64,000 nt of DNA, taken from assembly GCF_029689945.1 (NCBI RefSeq), contig NZ_CP121451.1, positions 1-64,000 of the forward strand, written 5' to 3'. The notes beneath the pieces were generated by a model. That model worked only from the letters and a program-made list of their open reading frames with translations, ran no database searches and had not been told where the DNA came from. This document shows positions 12,477-24,668 of the stretch, piece by piece. The first letter of the stretch is position 1. Each line of letters starts with the position of its first letter. The position numbers were made by a program, and so were the translations under genes. Origin of the DNA: Paenibacillus amylolyticus (GTDB taxonomy: Bacteria > Bacillota > Bacilli > Paenibacillales > Paenibacillaceae).

Positions 12477-13693
12477 CTATCCTTCATCAGCACCCGTATG
12501 AATGACTAAGTTATACACGTTGCCATGCATTGAATACATGGGCATTGTAATCCAATGATAGTCATTCACTTGAGTGGTCCATTGATTCGGTTCTATCTTG
12601 CCTATATAGGAGTTGGGCTGAGTAACACCACTTCCCTGTAACTCTGTGTTATTTTTCTTCAATTCCAGCAAACGACATAAACCTATTAATCCATAGTAGC
12701 CAATCATGTATTGAGCATGTTGTTTGAGATATCCTCCCTTTAAGCCAGGGAACACCTTCTGTACATTTTTCAAACTGGAAAACTCAGCAGTATCATCGAT
12801 CTCATTACCTCTACCATACAGATCCATAAATATATCATCTGTAGGAAGTACCCCGGCATCTGCCAAAGATTGAAGCACCAGCTTTTTAACTACATTGCGA
12901 TTAATTACAGGACTTCCCATGGTACCTGCGGTGATGTCTTTAATTTCAGCAAGAATGTGATCTCCATCTGCAAGGGCTTGCTGCCTTTCTTTAATTAGAA
13001 AGGCAACGCCTCCTTCTGAGAAATAGTGCCCCGAAGCACCTTGTTCGAATGGTTGAATGAATCGATCAGAACCGAACCCAAAGTTGGATAACTCATGGGG
13101 AATGGCATCGTACTTGCGCAAGAACCACCGACCAAGGCCGTATTAAACTTCCCCTTTTTAACGGCGTTATATCCGCTATATAGAGCTCCTATACCTGAAG
13201 TTGATGCTTCGCTTACCATTTGAATTGCTGGCGGTCTAGATAAACTCAGCATTTTCAGATAAGCCAACGGGTCAAGCAACTCTATAGCCTTCATGAAATC
13301 AACGCCCTGCATTCCCAAATAGGCCGATTTGGATATCAAGTCTGTTTGTGCACTTCCGTTTGATACCAACACATCGTGTTTCGTTGTCATGACATTGTCA
13401 TTGATGAGCGACTGAAACAACGATAATGTGATTCTTTCACTGGAGAGCAAATATGCTGTTTTTTCTTCATCTATGCCTTCTAAAGCAAATCTTTCTTCAA
13501 CGGATGGATAGAAAATCCCATCGAATGAGCTAGCTTCGTGGAAATCTTGACCAAAGCGCTCGCTCAACTGCTCTATTCTATTTTCCCAGAGCCTGTCCTT
13601 GCTATGGAGAAGCTGCTTCGCTTGCAAATCATCCATCGCCGGCATATCCCAGCGATAGTCTACAATGACGACACGAGAACTGGATTTACTCAT
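12477..13693 (-). CDS. Ketosynthase-like protein without the catalytic triad (one frameshift)
   Basis: About 405 residues with a thiolase-fold ketosynthase layout. By alignment the active-site Cys block (DTACSSS in neighbouring PKSs) reads SEASTSG, Cys to Ser. The AHGTGT block reads LYGRGN, His to Tyr. The KSxxGH block reads KQHAQY, second His replaced. The EGG segment (HYFSEGGVAFLI) is kept. The frame breaks near 13120 (one T missing; joins LVGGS to LRKYDAIPHELSNFGFG). It overlaps the PKS stop as ATGA, so expression is coupled. It cannot be a normal elongating KS. It might be a chain-length-factor-like partner, a scaffold, or act on a carrier-bound chain by different chemistry. PksF-type decarboxylases also have Cys to Ser but keep the histidines. 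Confidence 0.8.
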
Positions 13694-16600
13694 GCTGCAG
13701 CCTCTTCCATCAGCTCTTTCACATATTCACTTAACTGCACAATCGTCGGGTAGATAAAGACATCAGCAACTTCTATATCAATGTTAAACTGCTCTGCAAT
13801 AGGCCCGTAAATGCCGAATGCTTTGAGAGAATCTCCACCCAGATCGGTAAAGCTCTTATGCACATCAATCTCATTAAGATCAAGCACCGAAGCAAACACG
13901 ACGGTAACAAACTTCTCAATATCATCTTGACGATCCGTCCCAATTACAGTTAAAGAACCATAATCCTTGATCTGGTAAGGACGAGCCTCCTCCTCTTCCC
14001 CTTCCACATTAGTTCTAGATTTCCCATCACGGTAACCGCTTGGTAACTGGATATATGCACCTAAATATTCTTCAATCTTGGATGTGTTAAATTCACCTGC
14101 AATAAAACCGGAGTCTCCCGCATGAAGCGAAAGTTTAATATATTCTCTGCCTTCCATGTTAGAAACAGATTTCATTAAGAGATGTTCATCCGCAGCATCC
14201 AGATCTCCGAAATTAAGGGCCATTCCCGTCTCTTTCCATCCCGGCCACTGTATTGCTGTTATTAAAGAATCAGATAGTGCCGTCCCTTCCAAAAATGCGT
14301 TAGCAACGGTATAAGAGAACTGGCCGGCAGAACCTGTAATTGTAGTCATTGAAGAACTCGTAACAAAGAACTGTAACTTGTCTGCATTAACATACTTTTG
14401 GAGCAAAAGTGTACCGGTAACCTTTGGTGCTATAATATTTTTGAATTCATCCTTCGTTTTGGAGAACAACATGCCTTCCTCTGGTACTCCCGCCAAATGA
14501 ACAATTCCAGCTATATTATATTTCGCTTGAATCTTAGTGATAGCTGTCTGTACATCTGGCTCATGTGAAATATCGCAAGGGTAGAATTCCAGGTTAGCCC
14601 CTTTAGATATCAGCTTATTCAATTTATTTAGTTTGCTGTCTTCATATGGTGTTCGTTCTTGTTTGGAAGCGAGTGCCGCTTGGATATCTGTACGTCCCAA
14701 TATCGCTATGTGTACTTCAGCATTCACATCGAGTAGCTGCTCAATATATTCAAGCCCGATGCCCCCGTAACCCCCTGTGACAATAACGCAGTCATCATTC
14801 AACAAGTCTACGGATCTAGGCTTCAAATCTTTATTTTCGATGAGAGATTCTTCGTAGATGATTCCACCGTCAACAATGACTTTTTTACCGTCCAGTTCAC
14901 TGCGAACAGCGACCTTTAACAACTCGGTGATATTAAACTCGGAGATCTGAATCATTTGTGTGGCGAAACCTGTATTCTCCAAACCCACAATCCGACCTGA
15001 ACTCAGCATTGCATATTGGAGCGGGTTAACTTGAAGCTGATCTTTCTCCAAAGCAAGACCCTGATCAGCTGCAAAAATTAATTTACCGCCTCTTTTGAGG
15101 AACTTGTTAGCTGTCTTGGCGAATAGGAAGTACTTCATCATTTCTTCTTCAATTTTCCCGGGTCAGAGATGTCCAATCCAATCCACGGTGCATAAACTAC
15201 CAGATCATATCTAATTCCTGTTGTTATATGATCTAATTGCTCATAATTCACACGAGTTATTGTAGAAGTTTCAGCCGTTGAAACCAGATCATTGCTGATC
15301 AGTAACACTTGTTTGTCAACCCAATGTTCTTCTTCTCCACCTGTAAACTCAACTGTTGACCGTTCCCACCCAATAGTATGAAGATACGGCTTAAATAACA
15401 TATTGGCAAAAGACTTCATAACATATTTATCTACATAAGCAACCAGATCTCCCTGATCATTGTACACATGGATGTGCGCAGTGATTACATCATGATCACC
15501 GGTAATGTCATAAAGAAGTTCGGTGACGGAATACATCTTCTTGGTGAATCTTACTCCTGTATAGGTAAACCGACCGTAAGACAAGGGAAGATATGTCTTC
15601 TGGCGAGCCTGAGCCCTTTCATACACCATAGCCCCCAGAATTCCATCCAACATGGAAGGGTGCAGATGGTAGGCGTCCAGATCTTCAAGGAACTCCTCTT
15701 GCAGATCAAGTGAGAGAAGTAATTTGGAATCGGCCATATGAACCATCCGGAAGTCCTGAGCGATAAAGTTCCAACGTCCCTTGAAGAAGTTATTCTCCTC
15801 TTCTGTACTTCCCATCGTTGTAGGTTTCAATTGATTCTGTACCTCTGAGGCCAAATCAAGCTTATGCTTCTCCATTACTTCCTGAGGTTTAAGTGTAAAG
15901 ACCGCATGAGTCGTATACTGCTCCAGATCATCATTCTCGTATGAGAGAACCTCAATATCCAGTTGCTTGGCAGACAGCTTGTTCACATGAATCAGGAAAC
16001 GTTTATCTGTTTTATCATCCAGCTGAATCAGATTTTTGAAATACAACTTTTCTAACGTGAACGAAGGTTCGTCGAAGTATAAGGAAGCTAACTCAGCAGC
16101 CAATTCGGTATACGTGGTACCCGAGAACGTACGCTTACCTCCAATCCGATGATCATCCACGAACCAATCATCTGGGGATAGGTTGACTTGGTACACATCC
16201 GATTTGGCGGATCTGATCACTTGCTCTTGAATTAATGTCGCTTTCACTGGAAGACTTGGACCTGATTGAACAGGTGGATTATATCGTTTAACTGTCGCCC
16301 ATAGAATATCAGATTTGAATTCGTAACCAGGTAATGTTACAGTTCTAGCCTTCTCATACGGGTATTCGTCAAATGTCGTCTCGTACCCATCCAGTTTGAG
16401 TTGAATAAGCTCATTCAAGTCAAACTGTCTATAGTCTGTTTTTAATTGATAATGGATAAGTTTTTTCATATCCGTTGTTACTTCTCGATCACTCGTCGTA
16501 AAGATTCCGTCTGTTGGCACTAGGCCTTCCAGCGATGTTATCGCTGCTCTTACTTTTTTTACAAATTCTTCCATTGAGTTAGCTTGGAAACCAACTCCTG

Positions 16601-18182
16601 TATTAAACCAGTTTCTTCTATGAATAAGGGTATATGAAATATCCTGTAGTCTATATTCGCTCATGTATTCTTCATGTTTCACATACTTGTACAACATCTT
16701 GATTAATTGATTAGTCGATTGTGCCGTGAAAACAAATGGAAAGTCCATTGGATCATGATCTGATTCTTTTACAGCGTGCTCATATTCCTCAAGAATCACA
16801 TGAGCATTGGTACCGCTGAATCCAAAGGAACTGATTCCTCCCCGACGCGGATATTTCCCTTTGATCCACTTTTCAGCTTGGGTAGGAATGTAGAATGGAC
16901 TGTCCACAAACTTGATATATTCATTCGGAGCTTCAAAAGAATGGTTTGGGAAGATTTCCTGATTGCGGAGAGCCAGCGACATCTTAATCAATCCGCCTAC
17001 CCCTGCTGCTCCTACGGTATGACCGATATTTTCTTTTAAACTTGTCAATGCACAAAAGCCACGTTTGTTCACATATTTTTTGTATGCATCCGTTAGCCCT
17101 CGAACTTCAATCGGATCGCCAAGTTTCGTACCCGTTCCATGTGCATCAATGTAATCCACTGTTTCAGGTGAGATATGGCTGCTTGCATAGGCATCCAGTA
17201 GAAGATCCTTTTGAGCATGGGGATTAGGGGCGGTCAAACCGTTAGATTTGCCATCACTATTAATCATGCTGCCACGAATAATAGAATGAATGTTATCATT
17301 GTCTGCTATCGCATCTTTCAACCTTTTCAGAATAACAATACCTACACCTTCGCCAAAGATCGTCCCTTGTGACTCAGCATCAAATACTTTCAGGAAGGAA
17401 CGCGGTGTCTCCACATTGCTGTATTGATCAAGTACGCTACCTTGACGTGGAAATAGTCCAAGAGCAATACCGCCAACAATTGCTGTATCAATCTCTTTAT
17501 CCCGAAGTGTTTTCAATGCTATATGTGCAGCGACCAACGAGGAGGAACAAGCTGTATCAACGACAAACGAACCTCCAGACAAGTTATATATATAATTGAG
17601 GCGACTTGCCAGTATGCCTTCCCAGTTTCCTGAGTTTATATGATTGGAGTCCTCTTCAATCTCGGAACGATAACTTGCCGTAATGGATTTGTCTTTGCCT
17701 ACATAGATAGCTGTTTTGCTATCCTTAACATCCGATAGGCGAATACCTGCATCCTCCAGAGCAAGATAGGAGTGCTTCATAACCAAACGATGCGTGGGGT
17801 CAATATATCTGGCTTCATCCTGGCTAATCCCAAAAAATTCATAATCAAAGGTATCAATATCATCGAGATAAGATCCCTTTTCTTTACACAATCTCTCCAG
17901 GAATTCCTCTGGTGTGATCTTCAAATGTTTGGCTCCGTTGTGCAGATAAGTGTGATCTTCGGGAATATAACCAATTCGACCTTTGGGAAATTCCTTAAAC
18001 CCCTGCTTTCCGTTTTTAACTGTTTGATAGAACTCAAACGTATCTTTGATATCACTGTACTCGCATGACATGCCTACTATTGCAATATCATCTGGAATAA
18101 TCTCTTCTAATAAGTCTTTGCCTACTGCTGAATCAAGTTGGCCCTTTTGAATCTGACCGAAGATATACTCACTCGCCTTCAT
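13690..18182 (-). CDS. AT-less PKS module, KS-DH-KR-ACP (second; one frameshift)
   Basis: Reconstructed at about 1,497 residues. The KS (about 30-460) has the catalytic Cys in DTACSSS near 210, AHGTGT and NIGHT. The DH-like domain has DDHRIGGKRTFSG near 674 and HPSMLDGILG later. The usual Pro and final Gln/His of the DH motifs are changed, so dehydration is uncertain. A structural KR half is followed by KR with TGGYGGIG near 1134 and SYTVAN near 1290. The ACP Ser is in LGGDSLK near 1449. There is no AT, so malonyl must come from the free AT at 22018-23178. Two reading frames abut at 15141-15143; one missing A in a coding AAA run would join LKKK to MMKYFLFAK, the normal structural-KR sequence. 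A genuine ATGA overlap is possible but less likely. Confidence 0.88.
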
Positions 18183-18205
18183 GTTTAATCGCCTCTTTCA
18201 TGATA

Positions 18206-21200
18206 TTATTTATTGAGAAATGCAAGCATCTCTGCTGCATCATAATGACCATCACTTTGTTCTGTCACTGCCTCCTGGTTGTCCAGCTGATTGATAAGGT
18301 CAACCTGACCCTGTATCGTTGCAATAGAGAACAATGTCGTTACATCGAATTGTCCAGGAAACGCTAGATTCAATTCATCACATAAATGTACGATTGTAAT
18401 CGAGTCCCCACCTTGTTCAAAGAAGCTAACATTATGGTCATAATCATCATCACCAAGAGTTCTCCGCCATGCAGCAACAACATGATCTTTAACACGATCA
18501 GAACCCTTGTATACCTTCTCTACTTGTTCTTTTCTGTGCATTTTTGTAACAGGACTGAAGAGAGAAGAATATTCATCTGCTGTACGTTTTAGCTTAAAGA
18601 GAGCAGCCGACTTGACATTCGATTGAATAAACCGATTTAATAATGGAATGCCTTCTGCACTGGTTAATTTCTCGAAATAATAATCTTCCATTCCTGCTGA
18701 CATACCTACATCCTGCCAACCCGTTAGATTGAGAACTCTTACATTCGTATTCGTTAAGGGCAAGCCCGATTGATATGCATTAGCCATGGAATACTCCGCT
18801 TGTCCCATCGCCCCGATAACACCCGCTAGTGAGGAGAAATGAATGATCTCTTGCACTTCAGGGAAATACATCCCCAACAGATGTGAACCTTCTATTTTCC
18901 CTTTTGTCTTCGAACAAAACTCACTCCTGGACTTATTAACAAACAATCCCTGAGCCGGCTCACCTGCAAAGTTCAGAATATAATCAAGTTTGCCATGATA
19001 CTGAGCAGCGAAAGTAGAAACCTCATCCTCATTAGATATATCCAACTTGAGATAGCTCACATTATCTCTTAATGGCAGACCATCCCACACGGGCCTTCTT
19101 CCCGCAGCTATGATTTGGATATCAGCATATCGATCAGCCAAATCTCTTGTGTATGCCTCACCAATCCCAGAACTAGCTCCAACGACCAGCACAGTCGTAC
19201 CTTCGGAGAATTTGTCCAGGGATGATTCATCAACTTTCAAACTCTTCAAACGCAGGATATAGAACTTGCCTTCCCGGTGAATAATATGTTGCTCCGACCC
19301 ATAGTCAACTCGCCCACATCCGTTGAGTATGTATGGTCTGTATCCACAACAATAACTTCACTGTTCACTTCCAGTCTTAAGGCATAGGCACCCATGGCTA
19401 TGGAACGATTTAAGGCATTCATTTTGGGATACTGACTCTTCTTGCCTGTGTATCCTAAAACTCCTGAATTTACGTAATAGAACTTTTTCATATGCAGGAT
19501 TTTATTTAAATTGATTAGCACTTTTCCAAGGGTATACGTCTCATCCGCAATACGATCTACCTCTGTATAATTCCGGTCCCACAGATATACGTGTTTTATC
19601 ATATCTTTCTCTTGAAGCCTCATCGCCTTCTCGCCGATTTCTGTTAGTTCCTTAAAATAGGCTATTGGACTATCAAGTTGAAGCTGTGAACGCAAGGATT
19701 CATGTACAAAATGGATTGCTTCGGATGAACTATACGAATGTTGTGTAAACGTTACAGGTATCATCTCTTCTTGTTTAAAGTACGGACTCGATTCTTCCTT
19801 GTTAAGAGCATTTTTTACTTTATAATGATCAGCAGATAGAATAAGATTCCACTGTCCATCGAACAAATGAACATTAAGTGAAAGGATGACATTCCCTCGA
19901 TCGTCCACAGTCCGGTCTACTAATTCTATTTCGGAATAGAACTCTTCGCCTACAAGTTCAGACTGCTCGAAACGGATATCACTCCAATACCAAGGAAACA
20001 CAATCTGTTCCGGTTCAGCCATTCGATTTAGAGCATTGAAGGCAGGATCGAGAATGGAGGGATAGAAGCTATACATTGAGAATTCCATTTTGTACTCTGA
20101 AGGAGGTCTCAGCTTAATTACAGCTCTTGTATGTTCTTGATTAGTCCATAAACGATCTACTACATCCCATCTTCGGGATACAGCAATATCTTCCCCTCCT
20201 TCGCCTCCAACTTGGCTTGTTACAGCAACTTCCATAAGTTCTCCTGCTTTTATTCTCTGATCCATCTCTATCGCCGTTCTTGTTACCGGCTTGTGCATTG
20301 AAGATTTATCATGTAATTCGAACTGTAGCCAAGTCTTCGACACGCCTGCAGTCGTATAAGTTACAACCACCTTTAAGGTTTTCTTATCCAGTTTGAGTAG
20401 AAGCGTCAGGGGGCCGTCTTGAACCGCCATCTGATTCATAATGTGAAGACCATTAATGTCATAGTGCTCAAGAGTGTATGGTGTACAACCTAACCCCTGG
20501 GCTATCATCTCAAAAATACTTGTACCCACAAGCAGATGCTTTCCATTGAACTGATGTTCACGAATCTCCCATTGTCTTTTACTGTGTAAAGGAAACTGCA
20601 CGATAAGCCACTCATCCGTTTCCAAGCGCTGAAGATCATCTTGTACGGTGAATGAATTTTCATCCAACGGGAACCAGTAACTCTTTAAATTCAATGGCAA
20701 CTCCTTGACTTTGGACGGCACCGAACAGCTATATTGTTGCAGAATAACGTGAGCATTTGTACCTGTCATGCCGAAGGAGCTAATACCGGCAAGCGCATGT
20801 TCTTCCAGTGGGAAGGAACGATCCGGAATAAAGAAAGACGATGACTCAAAATCAATCTCCTCATTGGGAATCTGAAAATCCGGGTGAGGTAACACTACGC
20901 GGTTACGTAAAGATAAGGCCGACTTAATCAATGAGAACAATCCTGATGTTACATCCAGATGTCCGAAATTGGACTTACATGCGGTCAGAGCAATTTTCTG
21001 TTTTGTTTTAACACGCTCTGTAAAGTAATTACTCAAGCTCTCAAATTCGATCGTGTCTCCGATGGCCGTCCCTGTACCGTGTGCTTCAATAAATGCCAGC
21101 TGCTGCATCTCATCCTGAAGGGGAGCCCATGCCTGTTCTATCAGTCGTTCTTGCGCATCCGGGTTAGGCGAAGACATATTCATCGTTTGACCATCGTTAT

Positions 21201-21981
21201 TCATGGCGTAGCTACGAATCAGACCATAGATAAAGTCACCATCCCGTTCTGCATCCTCCTTCCGTTTGAGAATTACAGAACCTACACCCTCTCCAATGGA
21301 TGTACCTGTGCTTCGATCATCAAAGGTACGTGTCCGAGCATCTGTTGCCAAAATGTCTACCAATGTATCGGACTTGTACCCCGGCTTAACATAAAGATTA
21401 GAACTAACGACTATAGCCTGATCAATAACACCTTGTCTTAGATCATTTGAAGCTTGAATAATGGATACCAGTGAGGATGAACAGGCCGTATCCGTCATTA
21501 TGGAAGCACCGCGTAAGTCATAGATATATTGGATGCGACTTGATATGGTCGAGTTTAACATCCCAAGCAGATCCGGCTTCAACCTGCGCTGCTGCAACAA
21601 TAATTGATATTGATATTGCTGTGTAGAGTTCACACTTGCATATACACTGGTTTGTGTACCGCGGATCTGCTCAAGACAACCCGCATCATTCAGCGCCCGG
21701 GTGGCTGATAACAGGGTCAATCTCTGGTTGGGATCCATAAAATCAGCACTTTTTTGTGCGATGTTGAAATATTTATGATCAAATTGATCAATATGTTCAA
21801 GATATGAACCTGGCATGAATATGTCCTCATTAACCAGTTCACCAATCTGTGCATGTCTGTTAGTCGGAAATTTCCCCACGGAAATTCGCTTGTCACGCAT
21901 GTTATTCCATGCATCATTCATGTTCCCACACCCTGGAAGCGTAAGGTCCATACCGATAATGGCAATATCTCCTATACTCAA
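18206..21981 (-). CDS. AT-less PKS module, KS-DH-KR-ACP (first; one frameshift)
   Basis: Reconstructed at about 1,258 residues. The KS has DTACSSS near 160, AHGTGTAIGD and SNFGHLD, so it is catalytically complete. The DH-like region has REHQFNGK near 473 (His kept, Pro replaced by Gly) and YPSILDPAFN. The KR has VGASSGIG near 934 and EYSMANAY near 1064. The ACP Ser is in QGGDSIT near 1192. The frame shifts near 19307-19315. One missing base joins DTDHTYSTDVG to VDYGSEQHIIHREGKFYILRL, the usual end of a structural KR, so the two frames are one protein. The start is TTG at 21979-21981 after AGGAGAGGAGGAG. It is the module nearest the free AT and would perform the first of two ketide extensions. 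Confidence 0.88.
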
Positions 21982-22017
21982 TGGTTCTCCTCCTCTCCTT
22001 GATCAGCTTCCAGGAAT

Positions 22018-23178
22018 TTATCCCGCTTTCCAGGCTAACTTGTTACGATAATGCATGATTTGTTCCTCTGGAACTTTTTTCGTCCGAAGAATGAGCTCCA
22101 GCAAGGATAACGTTTTTTCTACATCCTCAGCCGTTGCCTCTTTTCCAATCTGTGATTTGATCTGGTTATATCCACTAATCACAATATTCTCATATGCTTC
22201 CGGATCTTCATTATTATTTTTGGTCGAGACAATAATTCCTAGCGCTCGAGAAAAGACACTGTAGTGTTTATTAACTTCGATATCGTCTTTCAGTTCATTA
22301 CTAAGCTTAGTGAGTTGCTCTTCGTTGTGGAGGGCATGGACTTGGACCTGATTTCCAAGCATTTTGACAAACATTCCGTTCGGGGATAAATCAATGAATA
22401 CTTGTATGCCCTGCTTCACGGCATAATCTACAGACTGTGTCCAGCAGACGGGATTTACCATCTGACTGGATATCCCCTTCTGAATATTCAACGGCTGATA
22501 CGGTCTTGCGAATTCATTGCTAATGACTTCAGTACTCCAATATGGGTTAAACGAAAAACTGTTCAACTGATTGTAAACTTCGTCTGCTGCGGCCTGCATG
22601 TAATGAGTATGAAAAGCGCCACTAACTCCTAAAGGAACAGACTCTACCTTGTTTTGTTTGACGAAGTCCTGCAGATCAGCCTTCTTACCCGCAATGACCG
22701 TTTGCTTAGAAGAATTGTAATTGGCTATATAGATATCTTGTCTATCACTCAACCACGCTTCAACCTTCTCCGGGGAAGCAAACACAGCTGTCATGCCCGT
22801 ACTTTCTTGTGTATCAATTGCTTTTTTCATGGCAGTTCCTCGCACATCTACCAGTTTTAGTCCTTCACTATAGCTTATAGCACCTGCAATGGTTAGTGCT
22901 GTAAGCTCACCCAGGCTGTGTCCAAGAACGATGCTAGGATATAAACCCACATGTTCCCGGTACAATTGATACATGCACATGGACCCTACATAGGTTGCCA
23001 ATTGTGCTTTTCGTGTGTCTTGGCTTAGATCAGAACAGAACCACTCTCGGATCGGCTCCTGCAGCTGTGTCTCTGCTTGCTCAATCCATTTTAGTGTTAG
23101 TTTATTCTTCAGCCATGCCTCCTTTACTTCCTCGCTAATTTTAGTTCCTTGTCCTGCCAACATTAATGCAATTTTCAT
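22018..23178 (-). CDS. Free-standing (trans) malonyl-type acyltransferase
   Basis: A 386-residue discrete acyltransferase. GQGTK is near the N terminus, the active Ser lies in GHSLGE near residue 86, and GAFHT near 187 supplies the His and resembles the malonyl-specific GAFHS. Residues beyond about 290 form an extra helical tail (VSTKNNNEDPEAYENIV onward) not present in FabD. It should load malonyl units on the ACPs of the two AT-less modules, which is the definition of trans-AT PKS. The start is an ATG after AAGGAGG. That ribosome site overlaps the reconstructed end of the C-PCP gene upstream. Confidence 0.92.
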   Translation of the reverse strand: MKIALMLAGQGTKISEEVKEAWLKNKLTLKWIEQAETQLQEPIREWFCSDLSQDTRKAQLATYVGSMCMYQLYREHVGLYPSIVLGHSLGELTALTIAGAISYSEGLKLVDVRGTAMKKAIDTQESTGMTAVFASPEKVEAWLSDRQDIYIANYNSSKQTVIAGKKADLQDFVKQNKVESVPLGVSGAFHTHYMQAAADEVYNQLNSFSFNPYWSTEVISNEFARPYQPLNIQKGISSQMVNPVCWTQSVDYAVKQGIQVFIDLSPNGMFVKMLGNQVQVHALHNEEQLTKLSNELKDDIEVNKHYSVFSRALGIIVSTKNNNEDPEAYENIVISGYNQIKSQIGKEATAEDVEKTLSLLELILRTKKVPEEQIMHYRNKLAWKAG

Positions 23179-23193
23179 ATCGAGTTATCCTCC

Positions 23194-24668
23194 TTATAAT
23201 CGTTCAAGAATTTTATGTGTCAGCATTTCGGAAGTATAGTGATTAAAGAAATCACTTATTTTTAAATTCACTTTGAATTGTTCTCGTATTCTTTTTTGAA
23301 CTTTACCAAGAGTGTCGAATCCATACCAAGATCAAAAAAGCTCTCTTCTGCAAGTACAGTCTGCTCATTCAGCAATGTACATACCATCCCGGATACCTCT
23401 TTGTATATAACTTCATAGTTATCTTCTCTTAAGACAATGCTTGGAGAAGCGTTATCTCCATCTGTCTCAGTTTCATCTTTCAAACGCAACATTTGATCCA
23501 GCCTTATTTCCGTATCAGCGTATAATGCATGAACATTACGACCAAAAATAGATAACAGTTGTTCCATGTCTTCCGAACTATATTCACTAGATATCATTGT
23601 TATATGAAGTTCATTCATTTGTTTATATATCGAGAAGTGAAGACCATACTTTTCATCGCGATATGTCTCGATTTCATGGAGTGTTATTTCATGCTCATGA
23701 CTAAGCGTAGTCTCGATCAGACTTCCTGATTTGTAGTCAAATATGATATCCCGAAAAATGTTCATACATTTCATGGACTCCTGATATCTCACAGCATCAT
23801 AATGGCTGCTCGTTGTCAGATCCTTGAATATCTGTTGTTGAACTTCTGCAGTGAGCTGCTCAACGCTTGAATGATTCTGTGTATCAAACCTCTTATGAAA
23901 AGGAACTAACTGAACAAAGTTTCCAAGTGCTCTAAAATTGGTCTGATTTCTACCCAGATACGGATAAGCCACATACACGGAATTATGGTTCAGCCAGGCG
24001 GCCACACTAATTGCAAAAGCAGTCAGACATAAAGAGAAATCCGTGTATTTGTGTTTGACCATACTCCCCAGTTTCACAGTTTCACTTCGATAGTTCACAT
24101 GCTCAATTTGTTTGTTGAGCAATCGAGATTTAAATCCTTCATATTCTCCAAAATCAACTGTATTACGCTGTGAGCTAATAGTAGAATCCGTATGTTCATC
24201 CACCAAACTGCATTGGAAGGTCAATGGCTCATCCGCGAGATATGCTGCAATTACATCTTGCAAAAATAGATTAATACTTAAGCCATCAAGTAACGCATGA
24301 TGTACATTAACAAAAAGGTAATCATTGGTTTCATCAGCCACCTTACATAATACAATTTTGACTAACTCTTTATCTTCCACCGATATCAAGTGAGCATCAA
24401 GCATCGCTTGAGGTTCAAACACAGACTGTGAGCAAATTTCAATTGTAGGTACAGCTGCCGTGATCCATCTCTCAATATCAGAAGCAATTCGATAGGAGGT
24501 CCGGAAAATATCGAATTGTTCAAAGTACAATGTAAGCAAATTATACATTTTGGCAATATTGAGCCCTTTCCCAAACTTCACAATCATGGGAATATTATAA
24601 GCCGTAGGATTCAGTAAACTGCTATTAATAATTCTTTTTTCACTATCACTAGCCGGCTTTAACATCAT
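23194..24668 (-). CDS. NRPS condensation-PCP didomain (one frameshift near its end)
   Basis: Reconstructed at about 491 residues: a condensation domain with HHALLDG near residue 120, then a PCP with Ser in LGMDSTLL near 446. The uncorrected frame stops at 23268, in the middle of the PCP. One missing G near 23283 restores KKEYEEQFKVNLKISDFFNHYTSEMLTHKILERL, a normal PCP second half. The new stop is at 23194-23196, immediately before the ribosome site of the AT gene. There is no adenylation domain, so the PCP must be charged in trans, for example by the A-PCP at 10129-11722, or accept a chain. The start ATGATG overlaps the previous gene by 20 bases after AGGAGAGATCGTGA. Confidence 0.85.

Noticed and set aside
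12477-13693. Assignment as a PksF-like decarboxylating ketosynthase of a beta-branching cassette
   Set aside because: The histidines are also lost, and no HMG-CoA synthase-like or enoyl-CoA hydratase-like gene is present.
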